The notes: a model not told the origin generated them from the letters alone. Shown: positions 33,517 to 47,400, counted from the stretch's first letter. The stretch: DNA of 64,000 nt from Homalodisca vitripennis (GCF_021130785.1 NC_060213.1:94790501-94854500), one strand, 5' to 3'. Numbers and translations: made by a program.

Positions 33517-35550
33517 TTTTAAATTAGAGCAAGGTAATTAGATTTTGTTAAATTCTTTGAACTGCCAATAACTTTATTCACTAGCTATTGTTGAACCCCA
33601 GCTTCGCACCTAATTTTCAAAACCAAAATCAGTATCTTACTTTTAAATGGACTATAATATAATATCATGGAGCCCTGTGTTATTTTTTAAATTTATATCA
33701 GGTAACTGTTAAAATGTTGATGATAGGGGAATTTTTAATGGAAACTGATTTGTCTGAAAACTAATTTGGTGAAAAGTGTTTACTTCCAAACCTTACAATA
33801 TAGTTCATTTCCCGTATATTTCCAGTAGCATATAGGGTTTACCTTGTTTTCCGGACGAAGAATATGTGTTTTTTTTTATTGAGGTTTACATAGGAATGTA
33901 CAACTTTAAATTGTTATGGTGTACGGTGTTTTACTTTTCAATTTCAGGAACTTACTTACATATTATAAATTTTTGTAAAGCATTACATAAATTGACATAA
34001 GACTCTTATACGTAATTAGTTTTTGATATCTGTAGTTTTGAGTTAAATCCACACCTCCAATTAAAAAGTCCATAGAAATAGAATGTAAAATATAGAGTGC
34101 TAATAAATCTTTATTCTAAGAACATACATTCTTTGACAAATATATATTTTCTAATATATTGTCTCGCCCTATTCCTTTGTTTATCTTTTAAAGTGGGCTT
34201 TTAGGAAAAGATTCATATCTCAAAATCAATTAGAGAAAATAACGCTAAACCTAATATGTTTTTAAGACCATAAAATCATTAAATGCATTTTAAAATGGTA
34301 AATATTCAAAATTGTTATTTCATAACTTCTTAATACTATTTAAAGAATGAAAGTGTATCTATTCACTACAAATTTAATGAAAGTACTAACGATATAAATT
34401 TCCCTCAAATCGGTTAAAAATATAATTACATAGGTTTTTGTTCTTGAGAGTTTATCTTACCTGTGGAAAGTATCTTCCTATACATTTAGATCCAAAAGCA
34501 GATTTTTCTTTAATTATTGGTCTTGTATCAATTAAAATATTCAATCTATTGAAAGCAGTCTTTTGGGAGTAACTTTTTAACTTTAGTGAGATAAAATCAT
34601 TGTATCCTATTGCAGAGAATCGTATTCGGGAATTCTTACATTAGAAATCTGATCTTTGCACAACGATTTGAAAAAAAAGTGATAATCTATATCATAGTTT
34701 AGTAAACATGCCTTTCCTGAAGGGTATTTACAAGCGTAAATGTCTCTCTTAAACGACGATGAACAGATTCAAATGTCTTCCGGTCAAGAGTATGTATTCC
34801 AAGAAACCATGAAATATAAATTTTCTTTGCGTCGGCACTGTCAAAAAGCAGCCCGATGTTCAAAATTATTTCAGTGTATTGCTCGTTGCTGTAAATAACC
34901 ATTGTATAAGTAATTACATTTATATTGCAATAATCAATGCCAGTGAACGAAAATAAAATCCAAAGAAAAAAGAGTTATCGCAACATGTCATAGCCTGGTT
35001 TAGAAACCATAATCAATATTATTATTTTACTAATACTGATAATTTGGAATAATTATTAAAAAAATGCAATACATAATTTTTAAAAAACCCAGCACTCAGA
35101 TACCAATGAACAGATACCCGCCATTTGCAGTACTAGACACTAATTATTTATATTATACATTAAATTCATTGCATGATTTTTCTATTCACAAGAACGCTAT
35201 ATACTCGGTTTACTACTCCCCCCCCCTTATCATCTAGGAGCTGTGGGATAATTTTTATTGTAAAAGAGCACAGCCTGAATTTTCTTATAAATGAGAAAGG
35301 TATTATTCCAAAGAAATATTGAGCTTCACCTCTAGTTTTGGGGATCGCTTTCATATTAGATTCGAAAAGTATTTTGTTATTAACTTAGCACTCATTATTA
35401 TTATGATTTTCCATGATTAATGTAATAGGCCTGTATAAACGGCATTCCCTATTTACGTAAACGCTTAATCGTAAATTCGTAAGTTCACGCATTCCACAGG
35501 ATATGTCTAGAAAAACTATACAGATTTACATACAAATTTCTTATCAATAA

Positions 35551-35870
35551 AATAAATCATAAAATATTACACTTGTGTACCTTAGTACATGATTGAAATT
35601 AGTATACTATCAGAAATAAAATATACGAATTAAAAACAATGTTATCACATTGAGAACCAGTTCAGTGCAATAAACCCCCGTTTCAAATACAGGTATGAAT
35701 AAAATAAATCATGTAATATTACACTTGTGTACCTTAGTACATTATTGAAATTAGTATATTATCAGACATAAGATATATGAATTAAAATCGAATCCTTATG
35801 ATGCAATGAAAAACAATGGTATTACGTCGAGAACCACTTCAGTGCAATAAACCCCCATTTCCTCTAATAC
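35551..35870 (+). repeat. Tandem duplication of about 152 bp inside unit 2
   Basis: AATAAATCAT...TATTACACTTGTGTACC begins at 35551 and again at 35703. Each repeat runs through an AGAACCA(G/C)TTCAGTGCAATAAACCCCC motif. Unit 1 has only one such motif, at about 22499, so the extra copy arose in unit 2. Confidence 0.85.
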
Positions 35871-38800
35871 TAGTAATAAAGAAGTTAAATTGCTAGATAC
35901 ATCATATTTAAACATAATATACACAGTACAGATCAAAAGTTAAATATAAAAATAACGTAGAAAAAACGGCAAATAAACTATTAAGATTTAAGTTTTTTTA
36001 GCATTTAATAAACCCTTCAAACCAATCGAATATTGGTCAGTGATATGCTCGTGAATGATTTGAAAGAAATATACATTTTGAAATAGGTTTACACACATTG
36101 TATGTGTTAAAGTTTAGAATTTGTACAGCTTCCATATTCTTTTGGTTCAGTGAAAAATAAAGTATATAAATAATAAAATGTATGCCCAAAATAATGTCAT
36201 TATATCTCACAGTTTATTCCAATAAAACAATCATATAAAAGACATTTTTCGGTTGACAGACGTGTATAAAAAGGACAAAATCTAAAAGTATACAAATATT
36301 TTAATTTTCAGTTTCAATTCAAAAGTTTAGGTTGTATGTATCCCATATAATTACAGAAGTTCCAGGACCTATAATTAAATATTAGAGTTTCAGGAATAAC
36401 AGAGTACTTCTAATGATCTACATAATTTTGTATAACAGATTTATATGTTACAAAAATATTTCCTTAACAAACCTTAACATTAAAAAAGTACTTTTAAATT
36501 TTTTATATATCTGTAAAGATATTTCAAATACAGAAAAGAAAGAATTTCTAGAAATTAATTAGGTAATTCTACTTACTCAATGGGGAGAAGCAGGTAATAA
36601 TAATTGTGTCTTTCTCAAGAGAACTGTCAATTTAGAATGTTTTATCCAGGTTCACCAATTATTCCAAATCAGTTATTTTATTATTCATTTCTTACTCTTT
36701 CATATAATTATCTTTTTAGATCATTAATCCGATTTCACTTAATTTAATGGTAGTAGTGCAACTATGTTTAGTCATTGAAGATATTCAAATAAATACAACT
36801 AAAGTTATATAATATATTTTTAATCTATAAAACATAAACATGTACCCCTATTAAATATAAAGAAAAATTGTAAAAAATAAGTACATAAATTGAAAATATC
36901 CTCAGTATAAAATTCACTGAGTGAAGATTTTGTTATTTATAAAATTCTCCTCAAATGCTACAAATTAGCTACTGATTAATTAAGGAATGTTCAATAAATA
37001 CAAAACTAATCTATTAGTTATTTCCAAATTATTTTTCCTTTTAGGGTAAATGAGACTTGCAGGCTAGTATGTAAGGATTTATATTAAAATAGTTCTCAGA
37101 TAATGCTGTTTTTTATTTATTTCATTGACAGATAGAGGTTAGCCAATCATTCTTGTAAACTATTTTATTTTTTATGCTTAGCAAATATATGTAGATTTCA
37201 ATTACAAAAAATATATACTAGGAATTTTATTACAAAATATTATATATTAAAACACTTGTTGTAGCAATCAATTCAAGATTATCACTTCTACATATAGTAA
37301 ATATTTATTTACGGAAAAAAGATTAGTGACAAAGTTCAATACGAAACTCAGTTCAATCAGGAATGTTACGAAGTTAATACCCTCCTGCATATAGTGAAAG
37401 TGGTACTGTAAAAAAGCCTAAGAAAGAAAACATGCTCAAGTAAAAAAATAAACAATATGTCATGTACGTTACACTTTGAACATTTCCCTCTATTACATAA
37501 AGTTTATATAAACATTAAATCATTATGCTTAGTGCAAGAAGCGTTGTTCTAGTGTGGCCAAAATCACTACTTCCTCATTTCGATCCGCTGTAAATAATCG
37601 ACTTCTCATCCACTGCCTAAACAATTAAAGCCAAGTAAAAAAATAAGTAAAAACTTTATAAACAACTACTATTTTAACCGAACACGAAAATTTTCAAAGA
37701 CTAACAATACTTACAATAGTCTTATTGTTCTTGTTTATTTATTAGAATTCATCTTAATGTAATTAATTAAATCTCTACTTGTACGGACAATCTATTTAAT
37801 TCTACCACCTGTAACTGTTACTATTTATTTTAAAACTTTGAAGGATTAATATACTGTCTCATCACCTGTTTTCACACCATTCAAGGATAATAACTATGAT
37901 GTATGTAGAACATAGGGTTGCTCCAACGTGCTTAACGATCGTATCATATTTCATTTAGTTGTGCACCTGATGAAACAATGAGAGAGCCACTTCACCTGGA
38001 TTACACAATATTTCATGATTTGTAACATAGGAGTCTTTGATTTCAAAACTATGTAAATTGTTCTTTTGAGGTTCTTAGTCGTCGATTATTGTTGACGTTT
38101 TCACACGAATATGGTTTAAGATTCCAGGAGTCAAGATTGTATTTACATCAAATTCCTGATGCTGCATGAAGAGGAAGGTGAACTGAGCTAAACTCAACAT
38201 TCATATATCAGACATAATTAACATTATGTTATGCTATCTTTTTATTATTTGTTTAATATATTCAGTGTTTTTTGTCAAAATATACTAATAACTTCCAAAA
38301 AATTTAAAAAAGTTAATATCCATCTCTAAGGTATGTTTTGAACAAAGTTCTATCATATGTGGTCTCTTAGTTTTTCGTTGATTTTAAAACGTATAAGTTT
38401 TATTCGTTTTTATTAAATTAATACATATGTGCTTAAATAAGAAAGTTTATAAAAGCTTATAAACAAAATCATTTATGTCAATGGATACAAGCTTATAATT
38501 TTTAGTGGTAGTTGCTCTGACCTCCCCATTAATCTTGTAAATTTGTGTATATCAATAACAGTTCATAAATATTTTGAAAACAGTTCAATTCTGTCTATTA
38601 TGGAGGACGTTTAAAGTTTGCTTTTATTCACATCTCCCTTACTTATCATTTCAAAGAAAAAAATTATAATGCTTATTAATGTACTAAGCTATATGCTTGA
38701 GAAATGTTTTTAGTATCTTAATGGATTTTGAGATATTCAATATATGTAACACCATAAATTTTACAATTTTATTTCAATCACAATTCCTACTCCTCCGGAA

Positions 38801-40788
38801 GGTCCTATCTGTTCTTTATTAATATTCGTAGTATATTACTTTACATCGATAGTAACTAATATGAAATACTTTTATGTTATTATCGGTAAACCTGTTACTA
38901 TCAAACCTTTTCTCACTCTAAATATACTGACTTGAAACTAATCAGCTGGGCTTGGGGAACTATATCTTTAGTACATGAGTTCATATTTAAAATTACTTTT
39001 AAACATTTATTTTTCTTTTTTGGACATTTTTATTAGCCCCCTATAATTTATTATGTTACCCTTAAATGAGTAAAACATTTGCTAAACTATGCCATTTAAT
39101 TTTTTTCATGTCATGCACTATCTCGAAACCTTTTTTTCGCTATCATTGTACTTTAACTAGAATTATTTTCTAATATTGTTCAAGAACTTAGAAAGACTGT
39201 TTTTATTGGATTGGACTACTATTGGAAATGTATGTATCATACAAATCCGCTTTGAGTGGGGCGAACGAAATTTTACAAAGATTTTAATCTCCTTGTTCTG
39301 AAATAACTTGGCCGTATATGGCTACAGTCGTTTATTGAACAATGCTTGAACTTCTGCACAACCTGCACAACCAAAACTCTTTAATTACTTGGATTATACT
39401 TCGGTACTTACTTTTTATACAATGGCATTGTTTCATTAATTTTGGTTTATTAATAAAAAGTAAAGACAGATTAAAAGATAATTTAACAGGTATTGAATAT
39501 ATCATATGTTACTACATAAATAAATCCTTTATATTTAATACGTAAAATACAACAGCTTTCCTAGTATTTTTTAGACAAATTAATTTAAAATTTACTATGA
39601 ATAATCATGTATTTCGGCTAAAAATGTATAAGGGAAGGTAAATGTATTACGATTTCAAACAAGTCGTTACACTCCATTATTGATTTACAACGATAACTCA
39701 CAATGTGTCGTTAAACTATATACGAAACAAGGATTTTGTCTATACTTGTATAGTGCAAGCGTGCTATATTTACCTAAATAGTGGTTCTTGGTATTTTACG
39801 GAGAAAAATAATTATTTTAAAATATATATTACGTCAGCTCTGCAGTTTTTATTATAACATTTAGAGTTATGAATCGATATAGAGTGTTATTTATAGGAAT
39901 ATTGTTGGATTAGAGTTTAATACAATTATTCCAACTTAAGAGATTAGATTATTCAAATTGGGAAGCGATCATTATTACCCCTCATTTAAACGCTTACACA
40001 ATATAAAATAACCATAATGTAATTTATTGTAATTTAATTCTCTAGAGAGGACCGAGAAATCCAATTTTACAGCAAACTACACTTAATAATTGTGAATTAA
40101 ATAGGTGTGTTTTATAGAGATAATTTTGTTAATAACGACACTTAATTTACTTCTACCCCTGTTGTCTTTATCAATATTGCTGATCATGTGTATCGTGGTA
40201 TTTTATGATTATATACACCTGCATTTTAATCACTAACGTGAATTATTATTAATTATAATTCCGTAACTCTCTTGATAGTGTCCTTCACAGCTTTAAATAA
40301 CTAAATATTTCTATGTTAGTATGATGATAGTTATGCACAAATATTTCTATTATTTCTTAAACATGTATTTTGATATTGATAACATGGGGTAAATTTGAGG
40401 AAAGCAAGTGAAGAGTATATGTGTGTAAATAACTATCCTTAACTGTAAACATTTATTAAACACACATTGTAAATTGTTAATAATATTATAATATGTTCCA
40501 ACTTTCAACAATTTCCTTCTTTCTATTCCCTTTGTGTTATAAGCACCATGTACTTGATACAATTTTGGTGGTTGTTGTGAGATCTTTTCAAATTCTATAT
40601 CAAGTGGTGAAATACAAATTCAAACTATAGGAGTAATTTTGTTGTTAAATATAGTTCTAATGCATGTATCATTTGTATTCTACCCCACATTTATTCACGA
40701 GGTAGTAGGGCCATCTTATGTTGTTTGGCGTATTGAGGTATAAACGTACTTTAATGATGATATGCGCAAATATTTAAATGTAAATATA

Positions 40789-41320
40789 TGCGGCGAGTGC
40801 CGCTACAGTTTTGAATTTGGCGCGCGTTATCTGTCTGTTGCCGCGAACGCTATAGCCAGCTGCGCCGACCTCTAGCCTTTAGCTCAAACAATAGGAGCCT
40901 CCTACCATCCGGAATTCTTCCGGACAGGTTCTGGTAGGATGGTTCCTGCTAGGTTTTTTTCAGGCTGTGACCGGAGGTTGTGCACACAAGAGTCGTTGTG
41001 CAGCTATCGGGTGGAGTGGACGGTAGGAGTGAGTGTACGTGGCCTTGGGACTTGATATAATTGTTGAAAAATATTGGTAGCGCGAGCCGTTCGCCTCGGA
41101 TTCCCAACACCATTCCTAACCAGCATTAATTTAAATTTCACGCTTTCCGTCATTTTTTTTAGCTTTCGAATTAGCAGTGGTAATTTCTCAAACAATGGCG
41201 TAAATCAACCCCAGGGCAGCGACCGACGCCACGAGGGAAGCAGCGACCTTCACCAACAGAATCAGATAACTAAATTAGTTCTAGTCATTTAAAATAAGCT
41301 TAAAGTATAAACCGTTATTA
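40789..41320 (+). repeat. 5' LTR (right end uncertain)
   Basis: The LTR starts TGCGGCGAGTGCCGCTACAG. The first 217 bases (to 41005) match the 3' LTR almost exactly, with 1-3 base indels. Beyond that the two diverge, except for a shared GACGCCACGAGG at 41225-41236, at a similar offset to its counterpart at 49654. The right boundary and primer-binding site are not clear. Confidence 0.75.
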
Positions 41321-42817
41321 CTTGGAATTAATTTAAACATTTATTTTATTGTTCACAGTTTAAACTTTAATAATAAAATTTCATAGTTCAACCTTAATAA
41401 TTTAATACTTTTTTGCCCTTTTTATAAAGTATTTCTTAAATAGTATTTTTTAATAACTACTAACAGTAAAGTCCTCATTTAAGCTTTAACTAAGCAGAGT
41501 TACGACTTGTGTAACCAAGTTCTATAGTTTTCTTTTATACTAGTAACCTGAAGTACACTTTGTATTAGACTGTAACACCATTTTTTTCACTAATTATAGG
41601 TGTTATGCAGTATTTTTCTTTGTTGACTTTAATTTACATAACTGTCCATTTATTATTTATTACAGCCCCAATTCCTTTTTCAAGTTTTTCATAAGGATTA
41701 AGTCTTTTAAAATTTATTATCACGGAGTTCGTAAATTTCCGTCTGTCTGTCTGTTTCAAACAAGAATTTCTCGTTTCGTTTTTAAGACAGTTTTAAAATT
41801 TAAATTTGTCATTTTTCCTTGTAATTATACTTATAGTTCTAAGCTCGCAATTGTTATAATTATTTTACTTCATATTTTTATCCGAATTAGATCTTCTTAT
41901 TTTTGGAACTGCAGTAATATTTTTCGACACAAGTTTAGTCAGTTTGCCGTGCAAGCACGTAATTGCGTAAGCAGAGTTCCTCAGATCCGGTTTCTGTATC
42001 ACTCCGTAGATAACGAAGTCTAATTATTTTAATCTACATTATAGATTGTACTACTACAGTTAAGTACGAATATCTTATAATTTCCGGTCAATGTTTTTAA
42101 GGTACTACGTAAGTTATCTTTGTAAGTAAACGGTAATTTTGTTTTCGTTTTCAACTTAAATAAATTGTAAACCGAATGATTTCTTTAAATTATTTTACGA
42201 CTTAGCCTTATATACGTCTAGATGTTGGTTATATCAGTTAGTGTTAAACACATAATAATAACTGGTGCTTTTGTTTTGTGTAAATTACAGCTTGCGACGA
42301 TCATTTGTAACTAACCTTGAGTTACGAATACAAGTAAGGTAGTTGGTGACTTTGTTATTTTTGTTATAGCCAATATTTTACTTTCGGTAGAATCTTAACC
42401 TTTGTGTTCTAAATATCACTTCGCTTGGAAATATGTTTAATGTTGGATTCGAGCATTTGTTTCAGGTACTCAAACAGTTTGTTACAATAATTATAAGTCT
42501 AACAATGCAATTTGAGTATAATAATTTTTTATTTATTTAAAAGAGATTTTATAAAAAAATTAAACTACTTAAACTTTTTTAACATCAATATAAAACTAAT
42601 TTATAATTTATTAAAGTAACTACCTGATTCTTTCCTCCCAGTAGGTGTTGGTTTGCTGTATTTTTCTCAAAGCTAGGTCAGCCCAAGTTGTTTGAAATAT
42701 TTTTTTTTACTGTTATTGTTTTCAGACTCCTCTAGTCTAATAATTACAAAAGTAAACATATTGGTACCAGTTTCCCTTGTATAGCTTATTGTGTTCTTAT
42801 TTTCGCTCTCTTTAAAT
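41321..42817. other. Gypsy 5' leader, non-coding
   Basis: About 1.5 kb of AT-rich sequence between the 5' LTR and the gag start. No open frame or RNA structure is recognised. It includes a short (GTCT)n near 41740. Confidence 0.6.
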
Positions 42818-44230
42818 ATGTATAAACCAGACAATATCCCCAAAACTGTAGCGTGGATTAAAGAGTTAAAATCAACTCAGGTCCCGGGATCAATGCTCTC
42901 TATTGGGCATCACACCAGCAGGTACACTTGAGGGAATGAGAGTTCAGCTTCGTGCTTATATTAAAGAAAAAAATAAATTAGGTGATATCGACTCAGACGA
43001 AAATATTAATGAATCCAAATTAGAAGCTACAGCAGCCTCGACTGATGTTACACCAACAGTCACAACAACATCTGAGGTACAGTCCAACATAACATACACA
43101 CCTTCAACAAACAATAATAGATCCGAATATACAAAATTTGATAGTGGCTATGCAACAACTTACACAAACGACAGTTGAACCCACTACAGAAGTAGTGTCT
43201 TCACAGATTGCCGAGTTATTCTCAAGCCATAATAGAGATAGTGATGCGACATTTCCTTCTGTTGTTCGCGAAAATGATTAGAGCCCTGCCTATGACTTCA
43301 GGTTCGTCCCTCCCAGACCTCGTACAATTTGTAATTAAAGCTACAGAAATATTCAACTTGAACCTTGTAAGTGACAAACTATTTATTACAAATACTATTC
43401 CGCGGACTGAGGTTTTCGTAGACTTTCGTGGCATATGGTTAAATGCTATCACGTCTAATCTTAGTTGGCTCTCACTGGTCCAGACTATACGTACTTCACT
43501 CTTAACTGATAGAACACTGAGGGAAGCTCAGAATCAGTTCTTGTACCGCCAGCAAACTAACTCAGAGTCCTTAGCTGACTATGTACACAGCATTAGTGCC
43601 ATGTTTACATTTTTAAACCCTACAATAGATAATGCAGTTGTCTTTACTACTATTATGGCAGGGTCTCAATCCTCCACTAGAGCCTGCTTATCAGGACTTA
43701 ATAACACCACAGTGCATTAATTATCTTTTAAAATTGGCCCCCACAGTAGATGACTTACGTCTTACATATTACGACACTCCACAAACAACCAACGTACCCC
43801 CACCTACATCCTTCATAGTTCCACACCATATAATCAAAGTTTTCAACAAAACAACAGATTGTTTTACAACCGAAGCAGTGGCCACTCTAACCATACTAAC
43901 GGTCAACACCACTACCAAAATCACCGGTCACGTAACTTTAATCAATATAAACCTCAAAATAGTCGTAATGGCGGTCATTCACACTTGGAATCAGGGAATA
44001 ACCATTCAGGCCAACATAGTACACCAAAAAACAACACAAGTCAGCGTAACTACCAAAACGGTCAACAGAATAGGCAAGCTAATTATTACTGGTCAGTCAA
44101 ATTCCAGGCCGAAACATTTAAACTTCCCAGGGAGGCATTTTTAGACAGGGAAATTGTCTCCCCTAAACCGAAAGGTGAATCGCCCTGTCCGCTCTATGGC
44201 ACCTTCCTTGCCCAAAGTAGATCCCCTTAA
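42818..44230 (+). pseudogene. Gypsy gag remnant
   Basis: This encodes the structural capsid protein of the retrotransposon. The start at ATG 42818 (MYKPDNIPKT) leads into a SAP-like N-terminal segment (ITPAGTLEGMR), reached after a frameshift near 42900. An acidic and Thr/Ser-rich linker follows, then a capsid domain at about 43230-43800 with W..W spacing and the typical ES(L/V)xDYVxxI motif (about 43567-43590). The C-terminal part (43859-44100) is rich in Asn, Gln and His and lacks a CCHC zinc knuckle, which is unusual for gag. At least four frame changes interrupt it, so it is not expressed as a whole. It directly precedes the protease in the frame used at the end of gag. Confidence 0.8.
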
Positions 44231-44241
44231 CTATCTGGCTA

Positions 44242-44625
44242 TCCATAAAAGAAATTCAAACTTGAAGCACTAATTGATACAGGCTCCACATACTCAATAA
44301 TATCTGGGTCAGTCTTTAAGGACCTACAGAAAGGTAAAGGGTTTTACGTCAACTCACTGAACACCAGAACTCAAGCCATGACAGGGAATGGTACTTACAT
44401 GAATTTCCAAAAACAGATTAAATTGCATTTTAAAATTTTACACCTTTCCTGGACTTTTCCTTTCTTTGTATCAGATAGCCTACCGGTGGCAGTTGTTTTG
44501 GGTTTGGATTTTGTAGATCACAGTAAAATGGTGATCAATGCGGCTCAGCGTAAAATAACTTTTTCCTTTGACACAACCTTAATTATTATCAATTCCAGGA
44601 TCAGTCAGCTCAACCCAACATAGAA
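44242..44625 (+). pseudogene. Gypsy aspartic protease domain
   Basis: A retropepsin that cleaves the Gag-Pol polyprotein. The catalytic motif is LIDTGS (about 44270-44287), followed by YSIISG. The second landmark VVLGLDFV near 44495 corresponds to the family ILG/LGxDF box. The frame is the same as that of the last gag segment and of the following RT. A TAA just upstream (44228-44230) separates it from gag, and a TAG near 44622 separates it from RT. Length is about normal for a retropepsin. Confidence 0.85.
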
Positions 44626-44659
44626 TCAACTCATACAGCACCAACATTAGGAGAAAAAC

Positions 44660-45420
44660 TTGAATACCAAACAAAAACACATTTTAAAAAACCTATTGCA
44701 GCAGTTACCCGATACCATAACACCATGCCTTGGCAAAACCAACTTAATATCTTATACCATCCGTATAACAACTAATAAGATTGTCCGCTCAAAACCTTTT
44801 CATTATGCTCCTCCCAAACTGAAAGAGCTAAACAGCCATATTAAAGACCTGTTGAGTAAGGGTATTATTCGTCCTAGTGACTCTCCATATTCAAGTCCGG
44901 CGTTTTTAGTCCCGAAAAAGAATGGTAAAAGTCGCATGGTAGTAGACTACCGTCTCATAAATAAGATGGTTGAGGCTGGAGAAACACTCCCATGCCAACG
45001 GTGGAGTCAGCATTCCAGTATTTAGGGAAGGCTTCTCATTTTTTTCCCACCTGGACCTTGTAAGCGCTTATAATCAAATTCCTCTTGATGAGAATTCCAA
45101 AAAATATACGGCTTTTGTCACAAGCACAGGTTGTTACGAGTATAACTATCTGCCCTTCGGCTTAGCTTCCGGTGGCATGGTTTTGGCAAACCTACTTGAC
45201 AAAGTCTTTGGAGATATAAAATTCAAATTCCTTTTTGTTTATTTTGATGACCTAGTTGTCTTCAGTAACAGTTTCAACGAGCATGTACAGCATCTTAAAA
45301 TAGTTTTTAGACAGGCTTAGAGATGCTGGTCTGACTGTTAGTCCTGAAAAAAATTGTTGTGGCATCTCCTAGAATAGAATTCCTGGGTCACATATTTCAT
45401 AATGGTAAAATCAGTCTAAA
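44660..45420 (+). pseudogene. Gypsy reverse transcriptase domain
   Basis: RNA-dependent DNA polymerase of the element. Motifs in order are HYAPPKLKEL (thumb entry), IIRPSDSPYSSPAFLVPKKNG (about 44855-44925), VVDYRLIN, then after a frameshift near 44975 HLDLVSAYNQIPL (motif A Asp), YNYLPFGLASG, the catalytic FVYFDDLVVF box (about 45235-45264), and FLGHIF (about 45380). The Y-F-D-D form replaces the usual YIDD or YLDD, a conservative change. Frameshifts near 44975 and 45318 break it. PFGL and the LGH box place it in Ty3/Gypsy. Confidence 0.92.
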
Positions 45421-45449
45421 ATCCTGACAGAAGTAAAACCTATCGACCC

Positions 45450-46090
45450 CTACCCAACACCAAAGAATTTTAATACAACTGTCTAGGTTTCTGGGAATGT
45501 GCTCATATTACTCGAGATTCATTAAAGGCTTTTCTCAGATTTCGGAACCTTTAAATTCTTTAAAAAAGAAGGGCGTTCCATAATTATGGGGACCTTCTCA
45601 GGAGGAGGCATTCAAAACACTTAAAGCAATTTTAGTATCTTCAGCTGTTTTGAGGCTACCCGACTTTGAAAAAACCCTTCACGTTGCAGACCGATGCCTC
45701 TGGCACGGCCGTGGGTGCGGTCTTGTCCCAGGAAACTTTGGATGGCAGCCTAGCACCTGTTGCTTACGCCAGTCGTGCCCTGAACCTCCATGAAAAGAAA
45801 CTACTCAACCTTTGAACTGGAGGCTCTCGCTGGTTGTGTTTGCCTTGGAAAAGTTCAGAACTTACTTAGAGCATAGAGAATTTTCTCTTTTTGTGGATAA
45901 TAGTGATCTTTCCTGGTTGCTGAACCACCCCAGGCAAAATTGGAAAAATAGCACGATGGATTGCCTTAATAAACACATTAAATTTCAAGTCAGTCACATT
46001 AAGGGCAAAGAGAACGTTGTTGCAGACTGCCTCTCTCGTTTGTACGAGGAAGACCCCACAACTCCCCAACAACATGACACAAGTTCAACA
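45450..46090 (+). pseudogene. Gypsy RNase H domain
   Basis: Degrades the RNA strand of the RNA/DNA hybrid during replication of the element. It follows the RT tether (LSRFLGMCSYYSRFI, about 45482). The active-site start QTDASGTAVGAVLSQE lies at about 45685-45732, followed by VAYASRALN and, after frame changes near 45800-45835, FALEKFRTYLEHREF. The VDNSDLSWLL box corresponds to the family (T)DHxxLxWL box with His replaced by Asn-Ser. Then come HIKGKENVVADCLSR (about 45997-46040). It has several small indels but most signature blocks survive. Confidence 0.88.
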
Positions 46091-46289
46091 CTTTCAATAA
46101 ACAAACCCAAAAATCCTACCTCAAAATGTTTAGTTCTTTTCTCTCTACTTGAAGCCTTCCAAGACATAAGGGAACATCAAGCCCTAGACCCAGAATTAAA
46201 AAATATAATTAAGTCAATTAAGTCCTGGACAACACCCTCCAAACTATGAAATAATTGATAATGTCTTAGTTTATAAAAACCCCTTCCCA

Positions 46290-47400
46290 GAGCAGACCGC
46301 GTGTTGTTGTTCCCAAAAAACTACACCACATGCTATTTGCCATGTATCACACGTCCCCAGTTGGAGCACATTTGGGAATCTCCAAAACACTAAATCGGTT
46401 AAAAAAGAATATTTTACAGTTCTGATCTTACTACAACAATAACTAACATGGTTAAATCATGCTTGCAGTGCCAGCGCTGTAAGCAAGCCCCAAACACAAA
46501 ATATGGTTATCTATCGTCTGATTTAGCACAAAGACCTTTTGAAAAGATCATGATCGACTATGTTTGGTCCTCTCCCTAGAACTAAACGTGGTCACCAGTG
46601 GCTACTAACCATTGTAGACGCATTTAGCAAATATTCAGTCATGATCCCTACTAAGAAATTCAACAGCTCTAACTACAGTAAATGCCTTAAACGAGGCCTA
46701 TTTTCCTACTTTGGGTTTCCCCAGTCTATTGTCTCCGATTCTGGCAGTTGTTTCAAATCTCATCAGTTCAAAAACATGTGCGATGAGCTTGTGATTAAAC
46801 ACATTAGGACTTCTCCTTATTACCCGAAAAGTTCGCACGCTGAACGTGTGAACAAAAAAATATCGGAGTTGCCTTGCGAATTTTCCACCACAAAGACAAT
46901 ACTCAGTGAGACGAAAAACCTACATTTTTTTCAAACCGCCTTTAATTCTTCTAAGCACGAGAGCACTGGCACATCACCCTCTGAAATATTTTTGGGATAC
47001 ACTATCCGCACTCCTTTGGAAAATAAATGGAATCTTGACCAACTTCTAGAACCTAATTCTGAACCCAAGAAACATGGAACAGAGATGGAGTAAAGCTCTA
47101 GACAATCTGATCCGTGCTAAGGATAAAGTATACAAACAGTATAATAAAGGTCGAGCACAGGTTCCCTTTAGAGTGGGTGATACAGTTATGTATCGACTAT
47201 TTAACCTGAGTAATGCACCCAAACTCATCTCAGGCAAGTTGCAGCCTATGTGGTCTAAACCTTTGGAAATTGAGACCTTTACTTCCCCTGTAACAGTTGC
47301 CTTGCGTGACCCAAAAACCAAGAAATTTGTGAGGTCAGCACATGTATCCCATATTAAAAAGTGCATTCTCCCCAACTCCACGACAATGATCTGCCACTAG
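46290..47400 (+). pseudogene. Gypsy integrase
   Basis: Inserts the element cDNA into the genome. The N-terminal HHCC zinc-binding module is visible as H..MYH...AHLGISKT and CLQCQRCK (about 46320-46490). The catalytic core has DYV (about 46557), then LLTIVDAFSKY, a SDSG acidic residue (about 46737), and the third acid in HAERVN (about 46840), consistent with D,D,35,E. The C-terminal domain at 47074-47400 (GDTVMYRLFNLS, WSKPLEI, AHVSHIKK) resembles the GPY/F-type module, with no chromodomain visible. Frame changes occur near 46425, 46558 and 47085. The last stop is at 47398-47400. Confidence 0.9.

Larger units (their letters stand above)
30542..40747 (+). repeat. Unit 2 of the tandem duplication, part a (before the Gypsy insertion)
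   Basis: Colinear with unit 1 from 16971 to about 29868, minus the foldback element, one hairpin arm and the 2.6-kb segment. The match ends in GGTATAAACGT at 40747, exactly where the Gypsy element starts, and continues at 49775. No gene is recognised in it. Confidence 0.92.

Noticed and set aside
35219..35226. C-run near 35.22 kb as a second low-quality block
   Set aside because: It is an isolated run of eight C, with flanks of normal AT-rich composition that align to unit 1 around it.
37966..38000. CTGATGA near 37967 as another hammerhead core
   Set aside because: No helix II or GAAA box follows at the right distance. The match is chance.
43222..43452. Minus-strand frames inside gag and pol (also 45866-46075 and 47046-47381)
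   Set aside because: Shadows of the plus-strand retrotransposon domains.
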